Positions 41,248 through 50,792 of a stretch of 64,000 nucleotides of DNA are shown in pieces (within the stretch, counting starts at the first letter, position 1; each line of letters begins with the position of its first letter). A program made the position numbers and the translations under genes. The DNA is from Pseudoflavonifractor sp. AF19-9AC. Lineage in GTDB: Bacteria; Bacillota; Clostridia; Oscillospirales; Oscillospiraceae. The stretch lies in contig NZ_QUGI01000002.1 of NCBI RefSeq assembly GCF_003478995.1, forward strand, positions 359,263 to 423,262. The letters run 5' to 3'. Below the pieces are notes generated by a model. It did no database searches, was not told the DNA's origin, and worked only from the letters and a program-made list of their open reading frames with translations.

Positions 41248-41454
41248 TTCCGCTGCCCGCAGGCAGCGGAATAAAGTTTAATTTCATCATTTCCGGCGAC
41301 ACAAGATGAATTGCCCCAAGGGGCAAGAGAAGGTCCCCTGGGGGATGCGCGTCGGAAATGACACTTCTCGCGCAAGATGGGTCGACTTTTCCGAAGGAAT
41401 CGAGGCCCATCTTGCGCGCAACCTTTTCGAAAAAGTGGTTCCACCACTTTTTCG
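41248..41454. repeat. Cluster of long perfect hairpins
   Basis: No gene. Successive inverted repeats: 41248-41271 (10-bp stem, TTCCGCTGCC), 41287-41361 (outer arms TCATTTCCG / CGGAAATGA enclosing a 7-bp hairpin TTGCCCC/GGGGCAA at 41311-41326), 41370-41417 (12-bp arms GCGCAAGATGGG) and 41428-41454 (12-bp stem CGAAAAAGTGGT). None has a T-run. It may be a palindromic mini-element or a structured RNA. Confidence 0.7.
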
Positions 41455-41455
41455 A

Positions 41456-42277
41456 CTACAGCCCCAAACCGTACACCCGGTTGGCGTTGTGGAAGAATAC
41501 CTTTTCCCAGTGCTTCTCGGGCACCAGGCCCTTCACAAAGTCGATGTACTCCCCCAGGTTCACAATGGGCCAGTCAGTGCCGTAGAGGATGTCATCCCAC
41601 TGCCCGATGGCGGTGAGCCAGGTGCGCAGCAGGGACACATACCCCGCCTGCTCCCGGAAGTACTCCTCCAGATTCACCCGCCCCTCCAAGAGGCCGGACA
41701 GGTCGGCGGACACGTTGTGGTTTTTCTCCACCACCGCCGCTGCACTCTCCAGGAAGGGGTTGCCGAAGTGACACATGACAAACCGGGTCCGGCGGTGGTC
41801 GGCGGCGGTCTCGTCCAGCACCAGGGGGTGGCTGTACTTCAGGTGTGCCTTGGCAAAGGCGGTGAGCCCCATGTGGACGGCCACGGGCTTGTCGTACCTG
41901 GCGGCCAGCTGGTAGATGGGCTCATACATGGGGTCGGAGAGCCAGATGTGGTTGTAGCCGGGGTAGAGCTTCACCCCGCAGCAGTTCTCCCGTTTCAGGT
42001 GCTCCTCCACCCGGTCGGGGAGGTCGGGAATGGGCCCCTTCTCCTCATTCAGCAGGGTGCTGTCCAGCCCCACGCAGTAGTGAAACAAATCCTCCGGGTA
42101 GCTGTGGTAGCCCGTCTCCAAGCTCCGGTTGCCCATCACCACCCCATGGACCATGTTCAGCTCCCCATAGACCTGCCGCAGGTGGTCTGTGTTGTTCTCA
42201 TGGCCCACCTTTTCGGCCATCCCGTCGGTGGACGGGGAGGAGGGAAACAGATGCAGATGGGCGTCAATGATCTTCAT
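41456..42277 (-). CDS. Amidohydrolase-family (TIM-barrel) metal-dependent hydrolase
   Basis: 273 residues of the amidohydrolase 2 family (PF04909). The N-terminal IIDAHLHLF gives the first metal ligands (HxH), VAVHMG and CHFGNP the next histidines, and YGTDWP the conserved aspartate. The family includes decarboxylases of the ACMSD type and lactonases; the real substrate cannot be told. It lies 3 nt after the acyltransferase gene and is co-transcribed. Confidence 0.8.
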   Translation of the reverse strand: MKIIDAHLHLFPSSPSTDGMAEKVGHENNTDHLRQVYGELNMVHGVVMGNRSLETGYHSYPEDLFHYCVGLDSTLLNEEKGPIPDLPDRVEEHLKRENCCGVKLYPGYNHIWLSDPMYEPIYQLAARYDKPVAVHMGLTAFAKAHLKYSHPLVLDETAADHRRTRFVMCHFGNPFLESAAAVVEKNHNVSADLSGLLEGRVNLEEYFREQAGYVSLLRTWLTAIGQWDDILYGTDWPIVNLGEYIDFVKGLVPEKHWEKVFFHNANRVYGLGL

Positions 42278-42280
42278 GGT

Positions 42281-43324
42281 TCAGCTCCTCTTTGTTCTCA
42301 GCCCCCGCCGCCATTGGGCCAGCTGGTAAAATACCACCGCCAGCAGGGTGGACAGGGCGGCAATCAGCGGAGTGGTCACCCACCGCCGCTCCATGAGCCA
42401 GGCGAAGGCGGCCACCTCTCCCTGCCACTCCTGGACGATGCCGTAAAGGGGGACATGGAGCACGTAAATATAGAAGGTGAGGTCCCGGCCGCAGAAGCAG
42501 GCGGTGCGCCGCAGCAGGTCACTTTTTACCACGGGGTTGACCAGGGCAATGGCCATAAGCACTATGGCCAGCAGGGTGGTGCCCAGCAGCACGTCAATGA
42601 CGTCCACCAGGGAGAACTCCACCATCGCAAGCCCGATGCACAGTCCCGCCCCGATCCACAGCGCCTTCTCTGGCAGGCGGCAAATCCATTCCTTGTGCCG
42701 GCCAAACCAGGCGCCCAAGGCAAAGAAGGGGAATCCGTCCAGCCAGGCGTTGCGCACCAGCTTACTCTCCCAGGGCGTTTGCCCCATGAGCAGCTGCCAC
42801 TCCACGTGGTACATGTGGTAGGCCAGCAGAGCCACCGCCAGCAGGGCCAGCAGGTTATAGGGCAGGGACTTGCCCAGCTTTTTGGCAATCCAGGCCATCA
42901 CCAGCCACAGTAGGTACACCACAAACTGGGAGGCCAGATACCACATGGGCCAAGAGTAGGGGAGGGGCAGGAGCTGGTTGAACACAATTTCCTTCAGGAA
43001 AAAGACGTCCATCCGGCTCTGGAGGTAGGCCTCCACCGTCTGGCCCTGCCGGATAGCCAGCACACAGCCAAAGAGCAGCAGCGCCGCCGACGTGATCAGC
43101 AGCAACCACCCGGTCTTGGCCGCACGCCGGGCCAGCACAGCGGGGGATTTCTCGTAGGAGAAGTAGCCGGCCGTGAGGAAAAACAGCACTACCGAAAACT
43201 TAGCCAGGGCACACAATGCCCAGCCAAACTGCCCGGGCAGGGGAATGTGAGCCAGCACCACGCCATAGATGGCAATGCATTTGAACAGATCCAGCTTGTC
43301 ATTGTGTCCGCCGCCTTTGGCCAT
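42281..43324 (-). CDS. Membrane acyltransferase, family 3
   Basis: 347 residues, about 10 hydrophobic helices. The start KLDLFKCIAIYGVVLAHI and the GYFSYEKSPA region fit the acyltransferase 3 family (PF01757), which transfers acetyl or succinyl groups to surface glycans or other exported molecules. The catalytic histidine of the family would be H26 in VVLAHIP. First gene of a two-gene unit with the amidohydrolase; the 79-nt gap to the LysE gene is short. Confidence 0.82.
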   Translation of the reverse strand: MAKGGGHNDKLDLFKCIAIYGVVLAHIPLPGQFGWALCALAKFSVVLFFLTAGYFSYEKSPAVLARRAAKTGWLLLITSAALLLFGCVLAIRQGQTVEAYLQSRMDVFFLKEIVFNQLLPLPYSWPMWYLASQFVVYLLWLVMAWIAKKLGKSLPYNLLALLAVALLAYHMYHVEWQLLMGQTPWESKLVRNAWLDGFPFFALGAWFGRHKEWICRLPEKALWIGAGLCIGLAMVEFSLVDVIDVLLGTTLLAIVLMAIALVNPVVKSDLLRRTACFCGRDLTFYIYVLHVPLYGIVQEWQGEVAAFAWLMERRWVTTPLIAALSTLLAVVFYQLAQWRRGLRTKRS

Positions 43325-43383
43325 GGGTTCTCCTCCTCTCCCGGTGTATCTTCCGGGGGTTATTATACCAAATTTCCCGGGTA

Positions 43384-43420
43384 AAAAAAAGTCCTCTTCC
43401 CAGTTAACCCAGGAAGAGGG
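43384..43420 (-). terminator. Terminator overlapping the LysE gene end
   Basis: Minus strand: CCTCTTCC-(TGGGTTAACTG)-GGAAGAGG followed by ACTTTTTTTT; the stop codon of the LysE gene lies in the loop. Confidence 0.82.
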
Positions 43421-43985
43421 AAATAGCGCACCAGACCAGCAGCAGGGCCATCACCGTGTTCACCACCCGGGCGTGGCGGGAGAAGCACTGACGGCACAGT
43501 GCCCCAAAAGCGGACCAGCAGAGGGTAAACGCAAAGCCGATGAAGGCCAGCAGCAGAGCAAAGGCCAGAAGGGGCAGGGGCTGGCCGTGGTAGACGGGCA
43601 GGATGTAGGCCTCCATGGACAAAATGGCGTAGAGGTAGAGCTTGGGGTTGATGAACTGGAGGAGCACTCCGGACCAGAACCCCTCCCTGGAATGGTCCTC
43701 CTGAATCTCTCCCGAGTCCCGGAAGATCTCCCAGGCCAAATAGAGCATGTAAGCCGCCCCGGCAATCAGCATGGGCAGCTTGATTTGTGGGATGAGGGTG
43801 GACAGCCCGGAGCAGAACGCGGTGCACAGGATCGTCATCAAAGAAAATCCCACCCAGATGCCCAGGTTGAAGGGCAGGGCCTTGCGGAAGCCCAGGCGGC
43901 TCCCGTTGGACATGGACATAATGTTGTTGGGGCCGGGGGTGGCGGCAGTAATGATCGCGTAGGTGAAAAACGGGAGCCAGTGCAT
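43404..43985 (-). CDS. LysE/RhtB-family exporter
   Basis: 193 residues, six helices, starting at ATG 43985 (MHWLPFFTYAIITAATPGPNN). The TPGPNN motif after helix 1 and PKLYLYAILSMEAYILP are typical of the LysE translocator family, which exports amino acids and related metabolites using the proton gradient. An in-frame upstream ATG lacks a good ribosome-binding site. Monocistronic. Confidence 0.86.
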   Translation of the reverse strand: MHWLPFFTYAIITAATPGPNNIMSMSNGSRLGFRKALPFNLGIWVGFSLMTILCTAFCSGLSTLIPQIKLPMLIAGAAYMLYLAWEIFRDSGEIQEDHSREGFWSGVLLQFINPKLYLYAILSMEAYILPVYHGQPLPLLAFALLLAFIGFAFTLCWSAFGALCRQCFSRHARVVNTVMALLLVWCAISLFLG

Positions 43986-44224
43986 GGCCCAACCCTCTCC
44001 CTTCCAAGGCTGCAAAGCAATTTTCCTCCATTGTGAAGTCCCCGCCCTCTTCTGTCAAGTGGAAACAGCGATTTTCCCCCTGTTTATGCCGGGTACTGCC
44101 CCTGCTTACCGTGCCTTGCAGCAGGCGCTTCGCCCTTTTATAATAAAGTGAGGTCACATGGAAACACCGGCAGCTTTTTTGCGTCTATATTGGTAAAGCC
44201 CCAATTGAACGGGAGGTGCACCGC

Positions 44225-45013
44225 ATGAAAAAGCAGGGAATCGCAGCCCTCGCCCTGGCCTGTATGCTGGCTCTGGCGGGCTGCGGCAGCAGCAAAAGCA
44301 TGAACGACATCATAGCCAATGAGCCAAGCATTACCGGAATTGTGGAGGAGGTCCTTGACCAGTCCATTCTCATTCACATTGAAACGGAGGGCTATCCCCA
44401 GGGCGCGGATTGCAGCGTTTCTCTGGATGTGGAAAACCCGGACAGCTATACAGACGTATCGGTTGGTGATGAGGTCGTTGTGTACTACAATGGGAATATT
44501 GCAGAGAGCGACCCTCTGCAGATCAACACCGTATATGCCATTACGTTAAAAACGCCTGCAAGCAGGCAGTCTGAATGGGACAAAATCCCAATGGTGATGG
44601 TAGACGGCAAGCTCTACTATGACACGGGAAAAGAAAGTGCTTTGGACGGCCGCTGCGGTATGATGGACGGAGAAATCACGTCCACCGTTGACGGCTCTGA
44701 GATCCCGGTTATGGACAATCAGTCCAATTTTGGAACCGGCTTTGGATACCAGTATGGCCCTGATGATACCCTGGAAATTTTGATCAACGGAACGTGGACG
44801 GTGTTTGAGCACCGGGCAGGGGATGGAAGCCAGGTCCGCTTTGGGGACCATTGGGTGGACCGGGAGGGTCTGTCTGAGGAAACGCTGGAATGGCTTGATT
44901 GGTACAACGGTCTCTCCCCGGAGGAACAGCGGGCTGTAAGCGCCATTCCCGCAGACTTGTTGGAGGAATGTGGAATTTCCGGTACGGAAGATGCAGAAGC
45001 TCCCGCGGATTAA
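44225..45013 (+). CDS. Lipoprotein of unknown function
   Basis: 262 residues from ATG 44225, preceded by GGGAGGTG. The lipobox is LAGC after a short basic signal sequence (MKKQGIAALALACMLALAGC), so it is anchored to the outer face of the membrane. Residues 35-110 look like a small OB-type domain seen in many clostridial lipoproteins (GIVEEVLDQSILIH, VGDEVVVYYNG). The second half is acidic and unrecognised. Monocistronic, next to the duplicated rplQ tail. Confidence 0.75.
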   Translation: MKKQGIAALALACMLALAGCGSSKSMNDIIANEPSITGIVEEVLDQSILIHIETEGYPQGADCSVSLDVENPDSYTDVSVGDEVVVYYNGNIAESDPLQINTVYAITLKTPASRQSEWDKIPMVMVDGKLYYDTGKESALDGRCGMMDGEITSTVDGSEIPVMDNQSNFGTGFGYQYGPDDTLEILINGTWTVFEHRAGDGSQVRFGDHWVDREGLSEETLEWLDWYNGLSPEEQRAVSAIPADLLEECGISGTEDAEAPAD

Positions 45014-45065
45014 CTCCCTGCACACGGGGAAGCCGTTTCTGCTCTCTCAGGTCAGTTCAATCCGG

Positions 45066-45342
45066 CAACGCAAAAAAGGTCCCGCCCAAATGGGCGGGAC
45101 CTTTCGTTATCCTGTGATGGATTACACCAGCTGGATGATGGCCATCTCAGCGGCGTCACTTCGTCGTCGCGGGCTTCATATCCCTCAGCCCCGCGCAAGC
45201 GCGAGGCCTCGCTCATTCCGCCGCTCCTCCTCTCCCCAGAAAAGCCCTGCGTGCTTTCCCGGGGGCCCCGTTTGTCCCGCCGCGGCAACGCAAAAAAAGT
45301 CCCGTCCAAAATGGACGGGACTTTTCGTTATCCTGTGATGGA
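45066..45342 (-). repeat. Gene-tail and terminator duplication after rplQ, with inserted 75-bp repeat
   Basis: Minus strand: the last 12 codons of rplQ with stop and terminator recur 220 bp downstream. Terminator copies are at 45291-45325 (GTCCCGTCC / GGACGGGAC) and 45071-45103 (GGTCCCGCCC / GGGCGGGACC, changed by compensating pairs); tail copies end at 45378 and 45157. The insert contains the dispersed 75-bp repeat (45161-45236). Confidence 0.82.
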
Positions 45343-45687
45343 TTACACCAGCTGGATGATGGCCATCTCAGCGGCGTCGCCGCGGCGGGGGCCAATGCGG
45401 ACAATGCGGGTGTAGCCGCCGTTACGGTCGGCATACTTGGGGCCAATCTCCTTGAAGAGCTTGTTGGCCACATCCTCCTTGGTGATGAAACCAAGGGCCT
45501 GACGGTAAGAAGCCAGGGTGTTGTCCTTAGCCAGAGTAATCATCTTCTCGGCCACGGGAGCGACTTCCTTGGCGCGGGTGACAGTGGTCTTGATCTGGCC
45601 GTTCTCCAGCAGGTAGGTAACCATGGCACGGAGCATAGCCTTACGCTGATCGCTGGTGCGGCCCAGCTTACGGTTCTTCAGAGACAT
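45343..45687 (-). CDS. rplQ: 50S ribosomal protein L17
   Basis: 114 residues from ATG 45687 ([19 protein letters not shown]), preceded by AAGGAGTG. L17 sits near the peptide exit of the large subunit. Last gene of the alpha operon, after rpoA as usual, but separated from it by an unusual 316-nt spacer. Its end carries the tail duplication described at 45066. Confidence 0.95.
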   Translation of the reverse strand: MSLKNRKLGRTSDQRKAMLRAMVTYLLENGQIKTTVTRAKEVAPVAEKMITLAKDNTLASYRQALGFITKEDVANKLFKEIGPKYADRNGGYTRIVRIGPRRGDAAEMAIIQLV

Positions 45688-46003
45688 GAGAAACACTCCT
45701 TCGACCTCGCGTGGCGAGATCTGATCAAATTCGTTCATTGGGTTCCAGCGGAACCCGGGACACCCTTTCGGGACGGCCAATGGCCGCACGGGAAGCGGAA
45801 CGTTACATACCTTCCGCGCTGCCCCTTAGAAGCGCTACCTCCTTTTCAGGAATCCGGCGCTTCGCATTATCACGCTGCGGATTGGGCGCACGGCCGGGTC
45901 GACAACTTCTCCGACTACGGGCAAACCCGATCCCGCTGTGCGGGCTCTGGGCTTTGCCCATTCGCTCCGAAGTCTGTCTCCCCTGTGCGCCTATCCTTCG
46001 CGC
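45688..46003 (-). repeat. Expanded rpoA-rplQ spacer with hairpin module
   Basis: 316 nt without a gene where a few tens are usual. It contains the long hairpin GGGCAAAGCCC-(AGAG)-CCCGC-ACA-GCGGG-(ATC)-GGGTTTGCCC (45924-45963) followed on the plus strand by ATTCGCTCCG, a motif shared with the modules at 61807-62293. A decoy AAAAGGAGG is seen at about 45838-45846. Confidence 0.6.
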
Positions 46004-46957
46004 TTAGTTATTGTTATCATCGCTGGCCAGGGACAGGCCCATCATAGCCAGCTTATTGATGACCTCTTCCAGGGACTTGCGGCCCAGGTTCCGGACCTTC
46101 ATCATCTCTTCCTCGGTCTTGGAAATCAGGTCCTCCACCGTGTTGATGTTGGCCCGCTTCAGACAGTTGTAAGAGCGGACGGACAGGTCCATGTCGTCGA
46201 TGGTCATCTCCATCACCTTGTCGCGCTGAGTCTCAGCCTTCTCCACCACGGTGGACTTGTTGCCCATGGTCTCGCTGAGGTCGGTGAACAGGGTGAAGTG
46301 GTCGCAGAGGATGCGGGCTCCCAGGGACACCGCGTCGCGGGCGTCGATGGTGCCGTTGGTCCACACCTCTAGGGTCAGCTTGTCATAGTCGGTGGCGTCA
46401 CCCACACGGGTGTTCTCCACGGTGTAGTTGACCTTGCGCACGGGGGTGTAGATGGAGTCCACGGGGATCAGGCCGATGATGGACTGGGCGGGCTTGTTCT
46501 TGTCCGCGGAGACATAGCCCCGGCCGTGGGACAGGGTCAGCTCCATGGACAGGGTGGCGTCCGGGCCCAGGGTGGCGATGTGGAGGTCGGGATTGAGGAT
46601 CTCCACGTCGGCATCCGCCTTGATGTCGCCGGCGGTGACCTTGCACTCGCCCGCGGCCTCAATGTGGACGGTCTTCACGCCTTCGCAGTACAGCTTGGCG
46701 ATGATGCCCTTCACATTCAGGACGATCTCCGTGACGTCCTCCTTGACGCCGGGGATGGTGGTAAACTCATGCTGGACACCGGCGATCTTGATGGAGGTCA
46801 CCGCGGTGCCAGGCAGAGAGGACAGCAGAATCCGGCGCAGGGAGTTGCCCAGAGTGGTGCCGTAGCCTCGCTCAAGGGGCTCCACCACGTACTTGCCGTA
46901 GGAGGTGTCGCCGGGATTCTCTACACATTCGATACGGGGCTTTTCAATTTCTACCAT
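46004..46957 (-). CDS. rpoA: RNA polymerase alpha subunit
   Basis: 317 residues. The N-terminal dimerisation and assembly domain (about 1-230, including [25 protein letters not shown]) and the C-terminal DNA- and activator-binding domain (about 250-312, [14 protein letters not shown]) are complete. Located between rpsD and rplQ, the standard alpha-operon position. Confidence 0.97.
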   Translation of the reverse strand: MVEIEKPRIECVENPGDTSYGKYVVEPLERGYGTTLGNSLRRILLSSLPGTAVTSIKIAGVQHEFTTIPGVKEDVTEIVLNVKGIIAKLYCEGVKTVHIEAAGECKVTAGDIKADADVEILNPDLHIATLGPDATLSMELTLSHGRGYVSADKNKPAQSIIGLIPVDSIYTPVRKVNYTVENTRVGDATDYDKLTLEVWTNGTIDARDAVSLGARILCDHFTLFTDLSETMGNKSTVVEKAETQRDKVMEMTIDDMDLSVRSYNCLKRANINTVEDLISKTEEEMMKVRNLGRKSLEEVINKLAMMGLSLASDDNNN

Positions 46958-47041
46958 ATGCTAGGATACCCTCCTTATCTCGGCGGCGTCTTCAGGCCGC
47001 CTCATTCAGCTCACCAATATCTGAGGGTTGTCTAAGTGGAT

Positions 47042-47082
47042 GCCGCCGGGCCGCTCCGGCCTGAGCCGAAGCGGCCCGGCGG
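47042..47082 (-). other. Strong hairpin between rpsD and rpoA
   Basis: CCGCCGGGCCGCT / AGCGGCCCGGCGG, a 13-bp stem with a 15-nt loop and no T-run, within the 132-nt gap. Possibly an mRNA processing site or transcript stabiliser. Confidence 0.6.
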
Positions 47083-47089
47083 ACAGAGA

Positions 47090-47692
47090 TTACTTAGAAT
47101 ACAGCTCGACGATGAGGTGCTCTTCCACGGGGAAGTCGATGTCGTCCCGGGTGGGCATGGCAACGACGGTGCCCTGGAGGGTATTCTTGTTGCGGTCCAG
47201 CCACTTGGGCACGTTGACCACGGGGGCATCCTCGCCCAGCAGGCGCTTAAACTTCACAGAGGAGCGGCTCTTCTCCCGGACCTCGATGACGTCGCCGGCC
47301 TTGACCAGGTAGGAGGGGATGTCCACGCGCTGACCGTTGACGGTGAAGTGACCGTGGGTGGTCAGCTGACGGGCCTCGCGGCGGGTCTGAGCAAAGCCCA
47401 GACGATACACCACGTTGTCCAGACGGCGCTCGATGAGGGTCAGCAGGTTCTCACCGGTCTTGCCCTGCATGCGGGAAGCCTTCTCATAGTACATATGGAA
47501 CTGCTTCTCCATGATGCCGTAGACAAACTTGACCTTCTGCTTCTCGGTCAGCTGCATAGCGTACTCAGACTGCTTCTTGCGCATCTGGCCCTTGGGGTTA
47601 CGATTGGTAGTCTTCTTGGCATAGCCCATGGCGGCAGGGGACAGGTTGAGAGCCTTGCACCGCTTGGCAATGGGCTGCATATTTCTGGCCAT
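47090..47692 (-). CDS. rpsD: 30S ribosomal protein S4
   Basis: 200 residues with the S4 RNA-binding domain near 95-155 ([21 protein letters not shown]). The N-terminus has a single cysteine (RCKALN) and lacks the zinc-binding set, so it is the zinc-free form. It nucleates 16S rRNA folding. Follows rpsK in the operon. Confidence 0.95.
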   Translation of the reverse strand: MARNMQPIAKRCKALNLSPAAMGYAKKTTNRNPKGQMRKKQSEYAMQLTEKQKVKFVYGIMEKQFHMYYEKASRMQGKTGENLLTLIERRLDNVVYRLGFAQTRREARQLTTHGHFTVNGQRVDIPSYLVKAGDVIEVREKSRSSVKFKRLLGEDAPVVNVPKWLDRNKNTLQGTVVAMPTRDDIDFPVEEHLIVELYSK

Positions 47693-47712
47693 GTGTCAAA
47701 ACCTCCTTCTAA

Positions 47713-48114
47713 TCAGACGCGGCGGCGCTTCGGGGGACGGCAGCCGTTGTGGGGAACGGGAGTCACGTCCTTGATCAGGGTGACCTCCAGGCCCACGGCC
47801 TGCAGTGCCCGGATAGCGGCCTCACGGCCGGCGCCGGGGCCCTTCACGAAGACCTCGACGGTCTTCAGGCCATACTCCATCGCGGCCTTGGCAGCCGTCT
47901 CGGCGGCAGTCTGAGCGGCGAAGGGGGTGGACTTACGGGAACCACGGAAGCCCAGGCCGCCGGAGGAGGCCCAGCTCAGGGCGTTGCCCTGGGCGTCAGT
48001 GACGGTGACCATGGTGTTGTTGAAGGAAGAGCGGATATGCACCTGGCCCTTCTCTACGTTCTTACGCTCGCGGCGCTTACGCACCACTTTCTTACCCTTG
48101 GTATTCGCAGCCAT
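47713..48114 (-). CDS. rpsK: 30S ribosomal protein S11
   Basis: 133 residues; [22 protein letters not shown] and the C-terminal [17 protein letters not shown] are diagnostic. It forms part of the small-subunit platform contacting the mRNA. Spacing of 13 nt after rpsM. Confidence 0.96.
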   Translation of the reverse strand: MAANTKGKKVVRKRRERKNVEKGQVHIRSSFNNTMVTVTDAQGNALSWASSGGLGFRGSRKSTPFAAQTAAETAAKAAMEYGLKTVEVFVKGPGAGREAAIRALQAVGLEVTLIKDVTPVPHNGCRPPKRRRV

Positions 48115-48127
48115 GTGTTATCCCTCC

Positions 48128-48496
48128 TTACTTCTTCTTGTTGGCGACGGTACGCTTGGGACCCTTGCGGGTACGGGCGTTGGTCTTGGACCGCTGGCCG
48201 CGGACGGGCAGACCCTTGCGGTGACGGATGCCGCGGTAGCAGCCAATCTCAGTCAGGCGCTTGATGTCCATTGCCACGTTACGGCGCAGGTCGCCCTCGA
48301 CGGTGTACTCATGGGCAATGACCTCGCGCAGCTTGGCCTCATCGTCCTCGGTGAGGTCCTTCACGCGGGTGTCGGGGTTAATCCCGGCCTTGGCCAGGAT
48401 CTTGTTGGCGCTGGTGCGCCCAATGCCGTAGATATAAGTGAGGCCGATTTCGATTCTCTTCTCTCTCGGCAGGTCAATACCGGCAATACGAGCCAT
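48128..48496 (-). CDS. rpsM: 30S ribosomal protein S13
   Basis: 122 residues, starting [24 protein letters not shown] and ending in a basic tail ([15 protein letters not shown]) that reaches the P-site tRNA. Start preceded by GGAGGTGC. Follows rpmJ by 18 nt. Confidence 0.96.
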   Translation of the reverse strand: MARIAGIDLPREKRIEIGLTYIYGIGRTSANKILAKAGINPDTRVKDLTEDDEAKLREVIAHEYTVEGDLRRNVAMDIKRLTEIGCYRGIRHRKGLPVRGQRSKTNARTRKGPKRTVANKKK

Positions 48497-48514
48497 TTTT
48501 TACAGCACCTCCAA

Positions 48515-48874
<360 letters not shown>

Positions 48875-49093
48875 TTACTTAGAACGCCAGGTAATACGGC
48901 CTCGGGTGAGGTCGTAGGGTGACATTTGAACGGTCACCTTGTCTCCGGGCAGGATGCGGATGAAGTTCATACGCAGTTTGCCGGAGATATGTGCCAGGAT
49001 GATATGGCCGTTTCCGATATCCACATGGAATGTGGTGTTGGGAAGGGATTCGGTGACGACTCCCTCCAACTCGATCATATCGTCTTTCGCCAA
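48875..49093 (-). CDS. infA: Translation initiation factor IF-1
   Basis: 72 residues, an S1-like OB fold ([19 protein letters not shown]). The start is a TTG at 49093, 8 nt after AAGGAGGG, and overlaps the 3' end of the KOW gene by 19 nt. IF-1 occupies the ribosomal A site during initiation. A non-ATG start and overlap suggest tuned translation. Confidence 0.95.
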   Translation of the reverse strand: MAKDDMIELEGVVTESLPNTTFHVDIGNGHIILAHISGKLRMNFIRILPGDKVTVQMSPYDLTRGRITWRSK

Positions 49094-49377
49094 GCGTGAT
49101 TCCCTCCTTGAAAGGCGGCCAGCGCCCGTCTCAGTTCCCGGTCAGACACCGGTTTTCCTTCTTTCAGCTTTCCGATGGCCGGATGGTCAAATTCGGCCCG
49201 GTCCAGGGGCCGGACGTGGCCCAGCTTTTTCTGCTTGGGGTGGGAGACTTTCCGCCGCTTGCCATCGGCCAGCAGCAGCCGTTCTCCCTCCACGCCCACC
49301 ACGCAGAACACGCCGCCCTTGTCCCGTCCGGCTTGCGCCAGGACGATCCAGCCGGTGTAGTTGTGCATGGGTTTCAC
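49075..49377 (-). CDS. KOW-domain RNA-binding protein (L14e-like)
   Basis: 100 residues with an N-terminal KOW/L14e-type beta barrel ([31 protein letters not shown]) and a basic second half ([16 protein letters not shown]). Clostridial genomes regularly carry this gene between map and infA; its role is presumed to be RNA or ribosome binding. ATG 49377 overlaps the map stop (ATGA). Confidence 0.82.
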   Translation of the reverse strand: MKPMHNYTGWIVLAQAGRDKGGVFCVVGVEGERLLLADGKRRKVSHPKQKKLGHVRPLDRAEFDHPAIGKLKEGKPVSDRELRRALAAFQGGNHAWRKTI

Positions 49378-50138
49378 TCTCCGGTGACGGTGAGAATTTC
49401 CGGCTCACCGTCGGTGATCAGGATACTGTTTTCATAGTGGGCGGTGAGCGAGCCGTCCAGGGACACGGTGGTCCACTTGTCGGCCAGTACCTTCACCTGC
49501 CAGTCTCCGGCGCACACCATGGGCTCCACCGCCAGGGTCATGCCCGGCAGCAGCCGGGGCCCGTGGCCGGCGGGCCCGAAGTTGCGCACCTCGGGGGGCT
49601 CGTGGAGCCGGGCTCCCACGCCGTGGCCCACGAAGTCGCGGACGACGGAGAAGCCGTTTTGTTCCACATACGCCTGCACGGCGTGACCGATGTCGGAGAC
49701 GCGGCAGCCCTGCCGGGCATACTTGATGCCCTCCCAGAAGCTCTGCTCGGTGACCTTGATGAGGCGCATGGCCTCGTCGCTCACCTCACCGCAGGGGTAG
49801 GTACCGGCGCAGTCGCCGTGGAAACCGCCGATGTAGGCGCCCACGTCCACGCTGACGATGTCCCCCTCCTGCAGCTTCCGGGGGCCGGGGATGCCGTGGA
49901 TGACCTGCTCGTTGATGGAGATGCAGGCCGATCCGGGGAAGCCGGCGTAGCCCAGAAAAGAGGGCTTGGCACCGTGGCTTTCGATGAAGCGGCGCACCGC
50001 CGTATCGATTTCGTGGGTGGTGACGCCGGGCCGAATCATGGAAGCGGCCAGGGCCCGGGCCTGGGCGGTGATCCGCCCGGCCCGGCGCATAGCCTCAATC
50101 TCCCGGGGAGATTTCAGCGAAATGAGTTCCATTGCCAT
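49374..50138 (-). CDS. map: Methionine aminopeptidase, type I
   Basis: 254 residues; removes initiator methionine from nascent proteins. The metal ligands are visible in DVGAYIGGFHGD (two Asp), VGHGVG (His), LAVEPM (Glu) and SLTAHYENSILI (His, Glu). No N-terminal SEC-C extension. The ATG shares one base with the adk stop. Confidence 0.94.
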   Translation of the reverse strand: MAMELISLKSPREIEAMRRAGRITAQARALAASMIRPGVTTHEIDTAVRRFIESHGAKPSFLGYAGFPGSACISINEQVIHGIPGPRKLQEGDIVSVDVGAYIGGFHGDCAGTYPCGEVSDEAMRLIKVTEQSFWEGIKYARQGCRVSDIGHAVQAYVEQNGFSVVRDFVGHGVGARLHEPPEVRNFGPAGHGPRLLPGMTLAVEPMVCAGDWQVKVLADKWTTVSLDGSLTAHYENSILITDGEPEILTVTGE

Positions 50139-50776
50139 CAGATTCCCAGGGCCTCCACAATCACTTGGGTGGTCGCCTCAATGGTGGGCTGGTTGTCCAC
50201 CGGGACGAGGACGCCCTTCTGCTGATAGTAGCCTTTCAGGGGCTCGGTCTCGGCATGATAGACCTCCAACCGATGGTGGACGGTCTCAGCCTTGTCGTCG
50301 TCCCGCTGAATCAGCGCGCCGCCGCAAGTGTCGCACACGCCCTCCTGCTTGGGGGGCTTGGCCTTCACATGGTAGGGGGCTCCGCACTTGGAGCACACCC
50401 GACGGCCGGACATACGCTGTTCGATCTCTTCATCAGAGATCTCGATGGACAGCACATGATCAAAGGTGATGCCGTGCTGGTCCAGGGCCTCGGCCTGGGG
50501 CAGAGTGCGGGGCACCCCGTCCAGGATAAAGCCGTTCTGGCAGTCGGGCTGGCTGAGCCGCTCAGCCACGATGCCGATGATCACGGAGTCAGGCACCAGC
50601 TTGCCGGCGTCCATATAGGACTTGGCCTGCAGGCCGATTTCGGTACCCTCCTTGATGGCGGCGCGTAAGATGTTGCCGGTGGAGATGGTGGGGATGCCCA
50701 GCTTGGTGCTGAGGATCTCCGCCTGAGTGCCTTTGCCGGCGCCGGGGGCGCCCAGCAGGATCAGCTTCATTCCCAT
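50138..50776 (-). CDS. adk: Adenylate kinase
   Basis: 212 residues; interconverts AMP + ATP and 2 ADP. P-loop [10 protein letters not shown] near the N-terminus, and a LID domain with four cysteines (CSKCG and CDTCG) that bind zinc, the Gram-positive form. Located between secY and map as usual. Confidence 0.96.
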   Translation of the reverse strand: MGMKLILLGAPGAGKGTQAEILSTKLGIPTISTGNILRAAIKEGTEIGLQAKSYMDAGKLVPDSVIIGIVAERLSQPDCQNGFILDGVPRTLPQAEALDQHGITFDHVLSIEISDEEIEQRMSGRRVCSKCGAPYHVKAKPPKQEGVCDTCGGALIQRDDDKAETVHHRLEVYHAETEPLKGYYQQKGVLVPVDNQPTIEATTQVIVEALGI

Positions 50777-50792
50777 GACAACCTACTCCTTC

